Assembly (NCBI GenBank): GCA_025201375.1
Contig: JAIWZP010000028.1
Location: 186,001-250,000, forward strand
DNA: 64,000 nucleotides
Origin: Gongronella butleri
Taxonomy: Eukaryota; Mucoromycota; Mucoromycetes; Mucorales; Cunninghamellaceae
Direction of reading: 5' to 3'
The notes beneath the pieces are model-generated. The model searched no databases. It was not told where the DNA came from and saw only the letters and a list, made by a program, of their open reading frames with translations. Below are positions 12,390 through 24,260 of this stretch, in pieces; the first letter of the stretch is position 1, and each line of letters opens with the position of its first letter. Position numbers and translations under genes: made by a program.

Positions 12390-13190
12390 TTTCTTAACGT
12401 GAACGCGCGATAAAATTTTGCTCTTTCGAATGAGCCCAACCGCGAGGCGCTGTGGTCGCTAAATGGCGCGCAATGACCATCTTTAAAAATCACCAATTTT
12501 CTAAGGGGTGCAGTCGAGGAATTGAAAACGATGGATTATAGGTCGTCAGATCGCCCGCATCATCCAGCCACATAGTGAACACATTCTAATAAATAACAGA
12601 AATGCGATAAAATCCAGGGGTCCATTGACTGGTTTGCGCGCAAAATGCAGTTTGCCGGATTGGACGTCTGTTTTTGGGCGCAAGGCCATCTCGACAAAAT
12701 TGGCCGCAGTCCCTTGAAATTTATTCATCGGAAAGAGGCTCATCGGACGCGTACGTGGATGTCCGTGATCATCAAAAAAGAATAAGTTCTAGCAAAAAGA
12801 ACATGGTTTCAAAACCAAGCCGATTTTGGTCCATTTTGGACGCGTCAAAAAGCGCGTCAAGAACGTTGGAATCCGCTCCTTGCCCTCATTCGTATTGTAT
12901 ATCTGAGGCGTCTCTTGTTTGTGAACGCATCGGTGGCGGGTCCACGACGCGTTTTTCCATTGAAATTCAGCTTTGAAGAACAACCCAAAATCACTGCTGG
13001 CTCGCCAATCAGCAATTAGACATGATTCTTTTTTGACATTTTCCGTGGTTATTCCATGCGGTTCACCTCTTGCAGAGATTTGGGCGGCTTTTGGAGATGC
13101 ATATTTTCAATCCTTGATTTGAGACCTCGCACCGGCCAAATTTTGATTTGCGCGTTTTTGCGCCGGTTCATGATCCTAGCAAGCTTGCGA
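12390..13190 (-). repeat. Relic of the old dispersed repeat, copy 3
   Basis: Positions 12415-12670 align clearly with 31140-31390. Both carry a GAATGAGCCCA/AAATGAGCCCA start, a GCGCGCAATGACCAT versus GACGCGCAATGACCAT stretch, and a GGTCCATTG versus GGATCCATTG stretch. Positions 13040-13180 match the core of the family near 31720-31860 (TTTCCGTGG, AAATTTTGATTTGCGCGT). The order and orientation are the same as in the 31 kb copy. It occupies the divergent MSH3/PABP interval. No coding capacity survives. Confidence 0.65.
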
Positions 13191-13367
13191 TTTCCCATGA
13201 GCGCGCCAGGCGTGTTTGGGCTGAAACGTGGCGCAGGCTGCTGATTGGCTGGGCGCTTTGCCGGTGTCCAAATGGGGGGTCAAAAGGGCGGCTCCTCCCC
13301 CTTTTCCGCCTTTTTTCCTTTTTGTTTGACTCTTCGTTTTTTTTCACGCTAAGCTCTTTTATCTTCC

Positions 13368-15849
13368 ATGTCTGACGCGGCGTCTCCCAGCACTCCTGCA
13401 CCGCAGCCGCCGCAGGAAAAAGATATGCTTGGCCCTCGAGGGCTGTCTTTTAAGCAACAACAGGAAATTGCCACGGCGCAAGGGCAGGCGGCGTCGGCAT
13501 CGCAACAGCGGCAATATGCGGGCCATACACTCACGTTGTACGTTGGCGAGCTGGATCCCAACGTCGAGGAGCCCACGCTATCTGATATTTTCTCGAGCAT
13601 TGCGCCTGTTGAGAGCATCCGTCTCGTTCGCGACGCCGTCACCCAAAAGAGCCTCGGCTACGCGTATATCACGTTTGCTCGAGAAATCGAAGGTAAAAAA
13701 AAAATCAAAACAAAAAAAAAAAAGACGCGCGCTAAAGCGCGTGACGGATTTTCCGCTTGTCGATCGTGTGAATATGGCGAATTGAGCGATTTCTTGCGCA
13801 GGCGACCAAGCGATCCAGGCGCTCAATTATACGCTGATCAAGGGCAAGCCATGCCGGGCCATGTGGATGCAGCATCCACCGCCTGTGGCGTACCCAGACG
13901 TCAATTACATGCCCCCGGCGCTTCTTCATCACCAGCACGCAACGCATCAACATCACCAGCACCTCCAATCGCCACCACATCATGCCCCACCGCCGTATGC
14001 ATACCAATTGCCACGTCCTAGCCGCTTCAGCGGCAATATTTTCATCAAAAACCTCGATCCGTCCGTGACAACCAAGTCGCTGCTCGATACATTCTCGTCG
14101 TTTGGCCAAATCACACAATGCAAGATCGTCACCGACGACCGTGGCCAATCCAAGGGCTATGGATTCATCCATTTCGACACCATGGAGGCCGCCGAGCGTG
14201 CCATCAACCATGCACACGGCAAACGGCTATGCGATCGCTCCCTGTAAGTCCCTTTATTATCCTTTTTTTTCTTGATCTCGTTATGTACGATGCTCATTTG
14301 CCCTTTACTTTTCATTTTAGGTTTGTGGGGCACTACATTCCGCGGTCCGAGCGAATGCAGCGATTTGAGGAAGCAAAGCACCGGTTCACCAACGTGTATG
14401 TGAAGAATCTGGTGACGGACATTACCGAAGAAGAGCTGCGCGACCTGTTTAGCGGGTTTGGCCCCATTTTATCGGTGCTGATCCAGCGCGACGACCAAAA
14501 TGTGTCGCGAGGCTTTGGGTTTGTCAATTTTGAGCGCCATGAGGACGCGGAGCGCGCCGTGGCGCAGATGCACGACACAGAGTATATTGGCAAGCGCCTG
14601 TTTGTGTCGAGGGCGCAAAAGCGCTCGGAGCGCGACGAGGAATTGCGCCGCCAACACGAGCAACACCCACGACCGCGCTATCATCAAGGTGTCAATCTGT
14701 ACATCAAGAATCTCAGCGACGATGTTGATGACGACATCCTGCGCGCCCAATTCAGCAAGTTTGGCCACATCACGAGCGTCAAGGTCATGCGCGACGAAAA
14801 GGTAAAAAAATGCCCCTAATTTTGTAAAATTGTTGAAAATAGACGCGTTTCTCACTCTTTTACGTCTCTTTCCAAATAGACCTTGCAATCCAAAGGCTTT
14901 GGATTTGTCTGCTTCTCGACGCCAGCAGAGGCCAAGCGAGCCGTGGCCGAGATGAATGGCAAACATGTGGGGAAAAAGACCATTTACGTGGCGCTGGCGC
15001 AGAAAAAGGAAGAGCGACGACCACATACTGCAGAGCCATCGCATCCACCACCCGCGCGCCCGCCGTTTATGCAGCTGCAGCAGGTAAGGAAAAAAAAAAA
15101 AAAACGGAGAGAAACATCACGATGTCAATTTTTTTTTTGCTTCTATTTTTAGCCGTATGTGCCGGTGCCCTTCAACACGTACAATGGCCCAGTCTATTAC
15201 GATGGATACGCGGGCAATTTCCAACCGGGGATGCCGCCAGCGACGCTTCCACCCAACATGATGGCTGCCGCAGGGCGATGGACGGCGCCCATGCTCAAGC
15301 AAGGCGGGTACCTGGCGTACACGACGACGACCACGGCCGCGGGCGCACCGGCCGGCGCCAATTCGCATGCACCCGGCGGTGCCAGTGGCGCGTACTCGCC
15401 CATCCCGCAGCATTTGCCCCCGCCAGGCGCCTTTGACAATCTATACCCACCCCCGACAACATCGCCCGTCTCAGAACACCCCAACACGGATCCCGCCACA
15501 GATGCCGTCGCCAATGACCTCGCCGCATTGACTCTGGACGACATCAAGGACCACTCGGTCGACCAACAGAGGCAATTGCTCGGCGAGCAAGTGTACAACG
15601 TTGTGTAAAAACCCGTGAAAAAAAAAAAAAATGAAAAAACAGGACTTGCGTGTCTCATCTCTTTCCCTCTCACTCTTTAGGAATGAAAAGCACCCCTCTG
15701 TTGCTGGCAAAATTACGGGCATGCTAATAGAGATGGAGCCCGAGGCATTGGTGTACCTGCTGCAAAACCGCGACCAGCTGGACGACAAGATTCAAGAGGC
15801 CGTGGATGTCCTGATGGAGCATCAGGTGGAGGACGCGGCCGACGCTTGA
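13368..15849 (+). CDS. PAB1: Polyadenylate-binding protein (PABP, four RRMs and MLLE domain)
   Basis: This is cytoplasmic poly(A)-binding protein, acting in translation and mRNA stability. Six exons (13368-13692, 13802-14243, 14321-14801, 14880-15083, 15153-15604, 15681-15849) close to 690 residues. RRM1 begins near residue 56 ([14 protein letters not shown]1 SLGYAYITF). RRM2 has [11 protein letters not shown] and [11 protein letters not shown]3 has [11 protein letters not shown] and [11 protein letters not shown]4 has [11 protein letters not shown] and KGFGFVCF. A Pro/Ala-rich linker leads to the C-terminal MLLE domain ([17 protein letters not shown]). Fifty-odd residues rich in His and Pro (about 133-182, [12 protein letters not shown]) sit between RRM1 and RRM2, where PABPs normally have a linker of about ten. 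The final intron splits the MLLE domain (donor at 15605). The gene converges on SF3B1 with about 300 bp between them. Confidence 0.96.
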
Positions 15850-16155
15850 TGGTTCCCTCCCCCCCCCTTTTATTCTTGTTTTTGTTACTTCGTTTTTCAA
15901 TGCTTTTTTTTTTTTTTTTTTTGTATACCTACATTTTTTTGTTGGGATGGACGCGAGAATTGATCATAAAAACCAGAGCCATCTCCTCAATTGGCCATGC
16001 CAAGCGATGCTAATTGGCACCCTGCTGCCTCAAAAAGAGGAAAAAAAAAAAAAAACGAGGGATCTTTTTATTGAGTGAGGGGGGATTGAAAAAGAACATG
16101 AGGGGGAAAATAAGAAAGAATATAGAGAAAAGAGTGAGCAAAGGGGTGATTTTTT
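15850..16155. terminator. Convergent 3' region of PABP and SF3B1
   Basis: About 300 bp separate the two converging stop codons. It contains C, T and A homopolymer runs (C run near 15856-15864, T run near 15906-15922) that could serve 3'-end formation on both strands. No canonical AATAAA stands out close to the PABP stop. Confidence 0.3.
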
Positions 16156-16404
16156 TTAAATAACATAGGCCAATTCATGGCGCTGATAGGTATTGCGCTC
16201 ATCATCTTCGATGCGGGGATAGAAGGGCACCAGTGCGTCCTGGTTGCCAATATACAGCGAGTTGTAAATCTTCCAATAGACCTCGCGCACCTTGCGTGCG
16301 GGATGGAACAGGCCTTGCAGCACATAGTACAGCAACACCGACGGACCCAGCGCGACGCGCAAGCCTTCAATCGCGTCCATGACGGCATTAATCACGTGTG
16401 GACT

Positions 16405-16442
<38 letters not shown>

Positions 16443-19400
16443 GAGTGAATATGCTGTTTTGCCCCACCCACACTAAAAAAAAAATTTACCTTGTTTCAAA
16501 GATGTTTGGCCACACGTGGTTGAGCAAGTGGAGCAATGGTTCTTCACAGCCAAGACCGACGACGCCCAGGGACATGTGCTTGACAACAGTGCATGCCGTC
16601 TGTCGATGCACCAAATCGCGGTCGATGAGCGCGTCTTCTAGCAGCGGCGCAATAGCATTGATGTAGTCCTTGCCCATTTCTAAGAAAACGGAAAAAAAAA
16701 GGATGAGTTTATCGCGTTTCCACTTTTTTTGCCCATTTTCTCTCAAACAAAGGTAAAAGCCTTACCGCCAATGTATTCAAAGATGAACGACAGGGATTTG
16801 AGGATGCCGTTTTGCACATTGAGCTCTGGGACGCGATACTCGTTCATGATGGCGGGCAGCACTGTGAAGGGCGCGCAAGTTTCGGCGACAATGGCGATGG
16901 CAACGGCCGTACACACGCGATTCTGGCGTTCCTGGACCTTGAGGTTGTTGAGGAGCGTGGCAAGGACATCCTGGGGGCCAATGGCCTTTGCAATGTAACC
17001 AAAGGTGTTGACGGAGGCGCGGCGGATGCCCTTTTTGTGAGCATTCAGCAGATCCAGCAATTCAAAGCACACGCGCATCCATTCGCGCGCAGACACGTAC
17101 TCTGCGCCGCGGTCGGCAATGCGACCCACAAGATCAATGCAGTTCTCTTGCACCTTTTCGTGGCGATTCCTCAGAATGGGCGTCAAACGGGGTAACAGGT
17201 CGCTGATGGGCGGGTTCATGCTGGCCATACCAATGACGTTGACAATGGCCTTTAGCGCGCCAAGGATGGAGCCCAGGACCTCGGGATACTCTTCGCCGAG
17301 ATATTCGTACAGGATCTGGCCCAAGTCGCTCATCAATTTGTCCTCGCCACACGTACGCATGACAACGGCAATGCGCGAAATCAAATCGGCCGCTTGTTGT
17401 CGAACCTTGGCCGACTTGTTGTTCAATCGCCACAGAATCGTGTAACAAATCTGCTGCAAATAAGGCTTGATGCGCATGCCCAAGGCATTGACCACGGTGC
17501 CAAACCCATTGAGCATCACCACGTCTTCAATGGTCTGTTCTTGGAACGCGTACAAAATGCCGTCAATCAGCAATTCCTCCAAACGCGGGTCAATGTCGGC
17601 CGCGCCCAAGTTGGACACCACCGCTTCAATGGTCTCCATGACCATCTTGCGATACGCCTCGTTCTCGTCCTTGAGGTCATTGACAATGCGACCGACAATC
17701 TCCGACACGCCAACCTTGTTGGCCAGCGCCACCGTCGTTTCAACCACTTGCTTGTAATTGCGCCTGTCCAGCGCCATGCGACGCACCCAAAAGAACTTGA
17801 AAAACTCGGGCAAGATGTCCTCGCGAATGTACGCCGCCGTCACGCCGTCCGTGGCCGCGCATTGCTTGATCACCTTTAACACAATCTTCTTCATCTCTTC
17901 GTCGGGCGTCTGGAATTCGCGAATCAGAATCACCATCACCTCGCGCGTGTAATAATTCGCGTATTCATCGTCCATGAGCGGAATGATGTAGCCAATGGCC
18001 TTGAGGAACGCCGCAAGGCCCTTGCCGCGGTGCTTGCGGATGCCCGTCCAAAGCGGCTTGAGCACAGCGTCAAAAGATTCAATACCATAAGGCGCAGCAG
18101 CCTCGGCCAACGCCGCAAGCGCAAGTGCCGTGATCGTGCGCACCTTTTGCTGCTCGTCCTCGAGACCGTGTGCAACCGCCTCGACAAGATTGCGCAAATG
18201 CGGCAAAATCGCACAACCAAGCAAGATGGCGATTTGCTGGACAATCTTGATACCCGTGTGGCGCGCCTGCCACGATTTCTTGGAACGACACACCGCCTTG
18301 AGGAACGGAAGCAATGCGGGAATGCCCAATGCAGACGCAACGACCGAAAACGCGCGTGCCGTCGTGTTGCGCACGTATTCGTCCACGTGGTCAATGTCTG
18401 GGCGCATGGTGGTGATCATCGTGGGCAAGCCTGCAGCCTTGGACAAGTTGCTAATGATCTCGCGACCTTCAATGCGCGCATAATAGTCCTCGTCAATCAA
18501 CAACGGCTCAATGACCACGAGAATCTTGTGAACAAAAGGACGCACAAGATCGTCCAATTTGTAAAGAATGCGATCAATGACCTTGACGAGCAAATGGCGC
18601 TCTTGGTCTTCGAGGGTCGGCGACATGAGCAATGGTAAAATCTGGTTGAACAGCGGACCGGGGCCAAAGTCGCGCGCTTTTTCTGTGATTTGACGCAGCG
18701 AGCTCTTGCGCATGGGTGGCGTGCCATTCTTGATCTTGAGCAGCAAGCGCATGATCTTGCGCTCGATCAATTCGTCCACGGACAGCTCGCCTTCGTCCTT
18801 TTCATCGAGAAGCTTGCCAAAGTGTTGCATGTCCTCCTCTTTGAAAAAGGGCAATTCGCCAATACCCGGGATTTCGGTGGGCAAATCGGGCACGTACACA
18901 TGCTGTTCTTCTTGCATGGTGAACCCTTCTTCCAATGGCGCAGGCGTCGACAGCAGTTTGCGAGAAGGTGTGCGAATGGGCGCATAATCGGCGGGTGGTT
19001 CGAGGATCTTGTAGCCTGTCGTGGGGAACATGGCGTCCAATTCCTCATCGGATAGATATCGATTGCGTGCATCCAATTCCTTTTCCCAGCGCGCATGTGC
19101 ACGCGCCTCGGGCGTCATTGGGACCTGTTGTTGTTGAGGTGTCGGCGTCATCATGACGGACGATGCCATGGGTGTCGCATCGGCAGACACGCTGACGGGC
19201 GTGGCGTCCCATCTGGATCGCTTGCCACTGGACCGAGGTGTCGCTTCCACGTCCCATTCCGATCGCACGGGCGTGGCGCCGGGATCCACACGTGCTGGCG
19301 TCGCATCCCATCGCGATCGCTTGATCACGGGCGTCGCATCGGCTTGCGCAGTCGCTGGCGTGGCCACATCCCATCGGCGACGCTTCTTGGGCGCCTCGGT

Positions 19401-20093
19401 GCCGGCGTCGTCCCATTCGCTCCTGCCAGAGACTGCGGCAGGTGCCGCTGGAGGTGTCGTCGACCCATCTTGTTGCTGTTGTTGCTGCTGCTGTCCATCC
19501 TTCTCACGCTGTGCAAGCACTTCAAGCACACGTCGCTTCTCGCGGTCCAGCTCGGCCTCGCGATACACCTCGCTGTACGAGCGAGAAGTCGTCGATTCGT
19601 CACCACCTTCCGCCGAACTGGCAAAAGCATCTTTGCGCTCGGGCGAAAGTAAGCGATTGAAGCGTCGTTGCTGATACTCGCTCTCACGATCCACAATGCG
19701 CTTGCCCTTGTGTGCTGCAAACGGGTCATATCGATCGGGTTGATCGCCCATGGTCTCGCGAATCGTGTCTTGCGTGGCCGTGATGCTGTTGAGCTTGCGC
19801 TTTGTCTCTTGGTACAGCGCATCGTTCTCGTCTTCATCGTCCTCGTCTTCAACGGCAATCGTCGTCGCATACCCCTCGAACTTGTCGCGTCCAGACGAAT
19901 AGATATCCTTGTCGTACGACACAGACGACATGCTCGCGTGCTGCTCATTCTCAAGCACCGCTTGGCTAATGTCCTTGTCCGTAATCTCCTTGCGCCGCGC
20001 TTGCTCGGCTCGAATCTCTTGGTCAATATCTACATTGAGAAGGAGTGAATGCCTGGTCGGGGCCCTGAAAAGAGATTGCTTACCGTCAGACAT
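16156..20093 (-). CDS. SF3B1: Splicing factor 3B subunit 1 (U2 snRNP)
   Basis: SF3B1 is the HEAT-repeat scaffold of the SF3b complex that holds U2 snRNA on the intron branch point (S. pombe Prp10, S. cerevisiae Hsh155). Four minus-strand exons (20084-20093, 16766-20029, 16490-16679, 16156-16402) close to 1236 residues. The N-terminal third carries repeated RWD-TP motifs ([21 protein letters not shown]), the UHM-ligand type bound by U2AF-like proteins. The HEAT-repeat body is very conserved, for example [14 protein letters not shown], where human K700 lies, [13 protein letters not shown] and [20 protein letters not shown] at the C-terminus. The first exon is only 10 nt. Intron 1 (20030-20083) is 54 nt with GTAAGC and TGTAG ends and lacks an in-frame stop, so retention would add 18 residues without a frameshift. 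A strong A/T homopolymer (33 A near 16408-16440) lies in the last intron. Confidence 0.97.
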
Positions 20094-20347
20094 GGTGAAA
20101 AGAGACAGAGAAAAAGTAAAAAGAGGAAGAAAAAAAAAAGGAGTGAAAAAGAGAGAGAAAAAAAAAAAAAAAAAAAAAAGAGCTAGAGAAGAAAAGAAAA
20201 TGGGTGACACTTTTAAAAAAATGGCAGCACACTGGATGGGTTTTTGTGACTCTTTTTGCCGAGCGGGGGGAAAACCCCGCCTGTTTTCATTTTTTGCCAC
20301 TTTTTACTTTTTCTTTCTCTTTTATTCCTCCCCACTCTCTCCTCCCC
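20094..20347. promoter_or_regulatory. Shared divergent promoter, SF3B1 / NDUFA11-like
   Basis: The start codons of two divergent housekeeping genes are 254 bp apart, so the promoters must overlap or be shared. The SF3B1 side is purine-rich on the plus strand (an A run near 20159-20179). The NDUFA11 side is pyrimidine-rich up to its ATG. No TATA box is seen near either start. Confidence 0.5.
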
Positions 20348-21051
20348 ATGACTGCCGACAACAAGGACTGCCTTTACGACAGCGGCAAGACCGCCCTCAT
20401 TGCCGGCGGCCTCGGCTTTGTCGTCTCCGCCATGCAAAACACCGTCCAAAAGCACAAGCAAGGCGCCATCGGTGTCGCCACGCGCACCGGCGGCACCGTC
20501 GCCCTGTTTGGTACGTTTCCAAATCGCACCCCAACCTTTTTTTAAAATGAACAATGGAACTCCCGCTTACCTGCTCTTTTTATTCTTTTTTTTTTTAAAT
20601 GATGCAGCTGCCATGGGTGGTATCTTCACACTCGGCGAGTGTGCTGCCAAGGATATCCGTGGCGAGGACGACCCCATCAATGCGGCCATTGGTGGCTGCG
20701 CGGCTGGTCTGGTTGCTGGTGTCAAGAGTAAGATTTTACAAATCCGTTTTATCGCGTGCACCGGTCATTGCATTTAGGAAAAACGCGACGAGCGTGCCGG
20801 CGTCAAGGGGGGGGGAGTGGAACGCGAGAACGGAAATAGAGCAATTGGACTGACCCCACCTTTTTCTTTTTGAACGTCTAGCCGGCTCGATCGCCAAGAT
20901 GTGCGCCGCGTGCGCGGGCATTGGCGCCACCATGTACGCCTACGAGTACTCTGGCCAGCTCAAGGGCTCCCTGGCCGGCAAGTCCCAGGCAGAGCGCAAG
21001 GAAATCCGCGACTCCTTCTTCAAGGACAACAACTCTTCCGCGTCCCAATGA
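20348..21051 (+). CDS. Tim17/22/23-family protein, probable complex I subunit NDUFA11 (B14.7)
   Basis: This is a small mitochondrial inner-membrane protein of the Tim17 superfamily. Three exons (20348-20510, 20608-20727, 20882-21051) close to 150 residues. Glycine-rich membrane segments are evident: TALIAGGLGFVVSAMQN (about 15-31), RTGGTVALF leading into AAMGGIFTLGECAA, then AAIGGCAAGLVAGVK and a last segment ACAGIGATMYAYEY. The SA-QNT string, RTGG turn, single GG per helix and length match the NDUFA11 / NUO-21.3b subfamily better than the import channel proteins Tim17, Tim22 and Tim23. The assignment within the superfamily is inference. Codons are strongly C-ending, suggesting high expression. 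No cleavable presequence is visible, normal for the family. Confidence 0.8.
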
Positions 21052-21273
21052 TTTCGCCCTTCCTTTTGTATAGATTCACCCCGCCGCTCGCTTTCCATCT
21101 GCTACCCATATATCTTTTTTTTTGTCTTTAGCCTCCCGGCCCATCCGAGAAAACGCATTAAAAAAAAGCGCGCTCATGGGCTAATAAAAAAAAAATAAAA
21201 CCATGCATCCTACAGTTTGCTTTTTCGTCCGATCATGAAAATGGGCCATCACATCGATCACACACACTGCTCA

Positions 21274-21310
<37 letters not shown>

Positions 21311-21589
21311 TCGCGCTTCGACTTCATGCAGTAACATCGCTTGCCCAGGAGACCGTGACAGGACAATGCTTTGAAAATGGCCTCAAACACGTCAAAACGT
21401 TTCAAATCGCCAATTACTCGGCAACGACCAGCTCAGACCGTGATGCCGCTGGTGTCGTGATGTCGTAAAAGTCCCTCCAGTGCTCAGAAACACGATAAAA
21501 TTTGGGGCTTACCAAGGCACTTTTCAAGCAAAGTCAGCATTTGGTTAAATTTGTTGCATTTGGCGATTAGTCGTCAACCACTGCATTCG
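21052..21589. other. 3' flank of the NDUFA11-like gene
   Basis: It contains AATAAA-like signals near 21182-21199 and an A run of about 32 at 21277-21308. No gene is seen. Confidence 0.4.
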
Positions 21590-23060
21590 ATGTGGATAAA
21601 TTTTGCACTCTAACAAGCTGCGCGCTCAGGCACCATTTCACTTCTGCTTGGGCAACTCGATGGATGACATCCGTACGCTGACGCCAACCGCGAGAAAGTT
21701 TTGAACCGGGTTTGCTCCGCCACGGACAAGGTGTCGTGCTGCACGCTGCAGAGATAAAAGGTGCAGAGCGCGCGCCTCTATCGGATGAATCCAGTTTGAC
21801 CGGCATGCGTCCAAAACTGATCGAGAAATGTCATTTTCTAAAATCGAGACTTGATTGCAATTTCTTCGAGTTCCGTCTAGTCGACCCTCGATTTTTATTA
21901 CAGATTTGCTTATAAAGAACGGGTCAATGCCTCTAATGACATGACTCTCACGGCGCCAGCGTGTGGGTTGCCAAACGGATTTTACTTTTCTGGATGGGCC
22001 TGGATCACTCATGCGGGCGACCCTCCAGGTGGATTTTGACCCGACCAACTTTTTTTTTCCAAAATTTAAAAAAAAAATCACCACCAAAGACTCATCGCAG
22101 CGACGCGAAACTTTCTCCCATGGTGGATTTCGCCCCTCTCTTCTCAGAAAAAAAAATAAAAACCAGAGTTCAATCAATGGGTTCTGCGAGGAATCCGACA
22201 TTGCTCCAAAATTTAGCTGTAGCGTGGTGTTTTAAAAAATATTTCGCGGCAAAATCATAATTCGATTGTCACCAAACTTTGCCACTTGGTTATTTCAACG
22301 CCTCTCTTTGAAGAAAAAAATTAAAAAACAAAGGTCACTTCGGCCATTTTCGAGGCATGTGCCGCTTACACGAATTTACACAAATGACAATGATGGCCAA
22401 GACAAATCATGGCTCGATTGCCTCCCAATCTTTGGAGTCAGACTCTTTGGCCCATTGGCCGCACCCTGTTTCAACAACACGTTGAAACCAGAGGTCGACT
22501 GAGTCGTTGTTGTGCAGGTGACTTTGAAATCTCGCCATTTTGACAATTTCATAATGGAGGCACCACAAATCATGGTTGGATCGCTCACCAAAAGCTTCAT
22601 ATCAGGTTACTTCGGCGCGTCCCTATTTCGACAAGACGGTTCAAACCAGGAGTCGACTGGGCCGTTGTGCAGGTGAATCCAAAATCTTGACATTTCTACA
22701 AATCCATCCAACACGGGTTCTCAAAATATTTTGTGGATCGCGGTGAAGTTGGCACCGATCGAATGAGACGCACTTGGGTGTCATTTCTTCCTGATTGTTT
22801 TCTCGCCCGATGAACGAATGAACCTTGCACGCTTGCAAAAGTCGATCAAACATTGGATCAATTTTCAAATTGAATTTTCTCGACAACTGGAAAACAAACC
22901 AACGGTGCTTTCAACGTGTGGAATGCATCAGCTGAATCTCCGTCGAATGAAATAGATTTCATCGCGATCTGATCTAAACTGACAGAGAAAATCCACTTTT
23001 TCATCAAAATCTTTGATCGCGATTTGCTTGACAATGGTCTACCGTAATTGACCCCCAATT
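21590..23060 (-). repeat. Relic of the old dispersed repeat, copy 4 with internal modules
   Basis: Minus-strand 23058-22858 aligns with plus-strand 48510-48715. Both read through a peptide-like PLSSK...K...FSV...D...A-K series ending in VVEK...EN. A second, more diverged module of the same kind lies near 21640-21930. Two further modules of about 155 bp repeat in tandem at about 22480-22560 and 22630-22715 (GTCGACTG-G-CGTTGTGCAGGTGA in both). This suggests the parental element contained tandem internal modules. There are no intact frames and no known transposon domain. Confidence 0.5.
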
Positions 23061-23869
23061 TTCATTGCATTTTTACTACTGTAACAAACAGGGAGCAGAG
23101 CATCTATAAATGGGATGACTTGCAGTGCGCTAGCTTGGGTTTGAACTTTTTGCATCGGTCATTTCACCTGCTGCTTGCTGCCCACCACTCACCACAAAAA
23201 AAGTGCAAAATAAAAAAATGAAAAAAAATGAAAAAAAATGAAAAAAATAAACTTCCATGCAATCCACGCACTTGATTTGGAAATCTCAAACCTTAAATTT
23301 TGCAAAAAGTTCGCATCAAAGCAGGCAATTTTCTCAGTCGATCGTTGTTCATGCGACTCTCTTTGGGAATTTCTCTTAGTTTCGAGGTGACCTGCCATTT
23401 TGTCTGCCAATAGCAAATTGTCGGGGTTGCTTGTTTGGGATGCATTGATCACTCGGAGTTCGAAATTTCATAAATTTGGCATTTTCTGAGATTGAAATGT
23501 GTGACCCCCGAGTGACCCTGAATTTTTCAGAAGTGGTCGCAGCGCTTTGGGGGTTTAAGCTTTTTTGTTGCAAATTTAGCGCTGAATCCGATGCCGCTCT
23601 TTTTGAACAGGGACGGCCAAGCGGATGGCGAGATGAATGCAAAATAAGGCAAATTGAAAGTTTTCGAATTTGCACCTCGCCCAAAAAAAATCGGGCGTGT
23701 CCGTCTCGAACAATGGGTTGAAGTTCGTGCCATGACGCGATTAACATCGACGGGCAGGGAGGCTGTAAAAAAATTTCTGGAGGCACAGCAGCCCGGCAAA
23801 ATCTGGAAAATATGCCTTTTGGTTTTTGAAAGGTAAATAACCTAAATATCTACGGTAAATACTGTAATG
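23061..23869. other. AT-rich interval, no gene
   Basis: There is a short tandem array of TGAAAAAAAA at about 23217-23248. Open frames on both strands have no recognisable domain. It is likely repeat-derived. Confidence 0.35.
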
Positions 23870-24260
23870 TGAACGCTTTTGTGCAGTGTACAATAGCGCG
23901 AGGCCTCAGGGGTCAGGGCTGGAAATGATACTGTACTGTAGCACTCCTCCAGATTCCACGCGTCAGCTTCATTCTTCTTCTGTCCACTGACACACTACTG
24001 TATATGATACAGTAAGAAAGATTGAAACATGATGGACGGAGCAAACGCATTATTTGTGTCATATTACAGTATGACATTACAGTATTACAGTACTGTACTG
24101 TATACTGTACGTACAGTACAGTAGGATAATACAGTAGTAGCAGCATATCATACTGTACGTATCATACAGTACATGACGTTTTTTATAGGCATCATACGTT
24201 TGTACGTACAGTACGTACAGCATGATGATTCGCTGTTGTATCGTAAGCACCAACAACATG
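23870..24260. repeat. Cluster of TACTGTA/TACAGTA palindromic motifs
   Basis: TACTGTA and its complement TACAGTA, often joined through ACGTACAGTACGT-like palindromes, recur more than fifteen times in under 400 bp. The density is highest at 24058-24140 and 24150-24215. Because the unit is nearly self-complementary, the block could fold into several alternative hairpins. It may be a low-complexity expansion or a cluster of protein-binding sites. No gene overlaps it. Confidence 0.7.

Noticed and set aside
20094..20300. N-terminal extension of SF3B1 beyond the ATG at 20093
   Set aside because: The frame is open upstream to about 20300 but encodes homopolymer-derived Phe/Leu/Ser runs from the pyrimidine-rich leader and overlaps the promoter of the divergent gene. 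A 54-nt intron explains the start region better.
23870..24260. Centromere or origin of replication
   Set aside because: The TACTGTA block is suggestive only as low-complexity DNA. Nothing else (length, flanks, known consensus) supports such a role.
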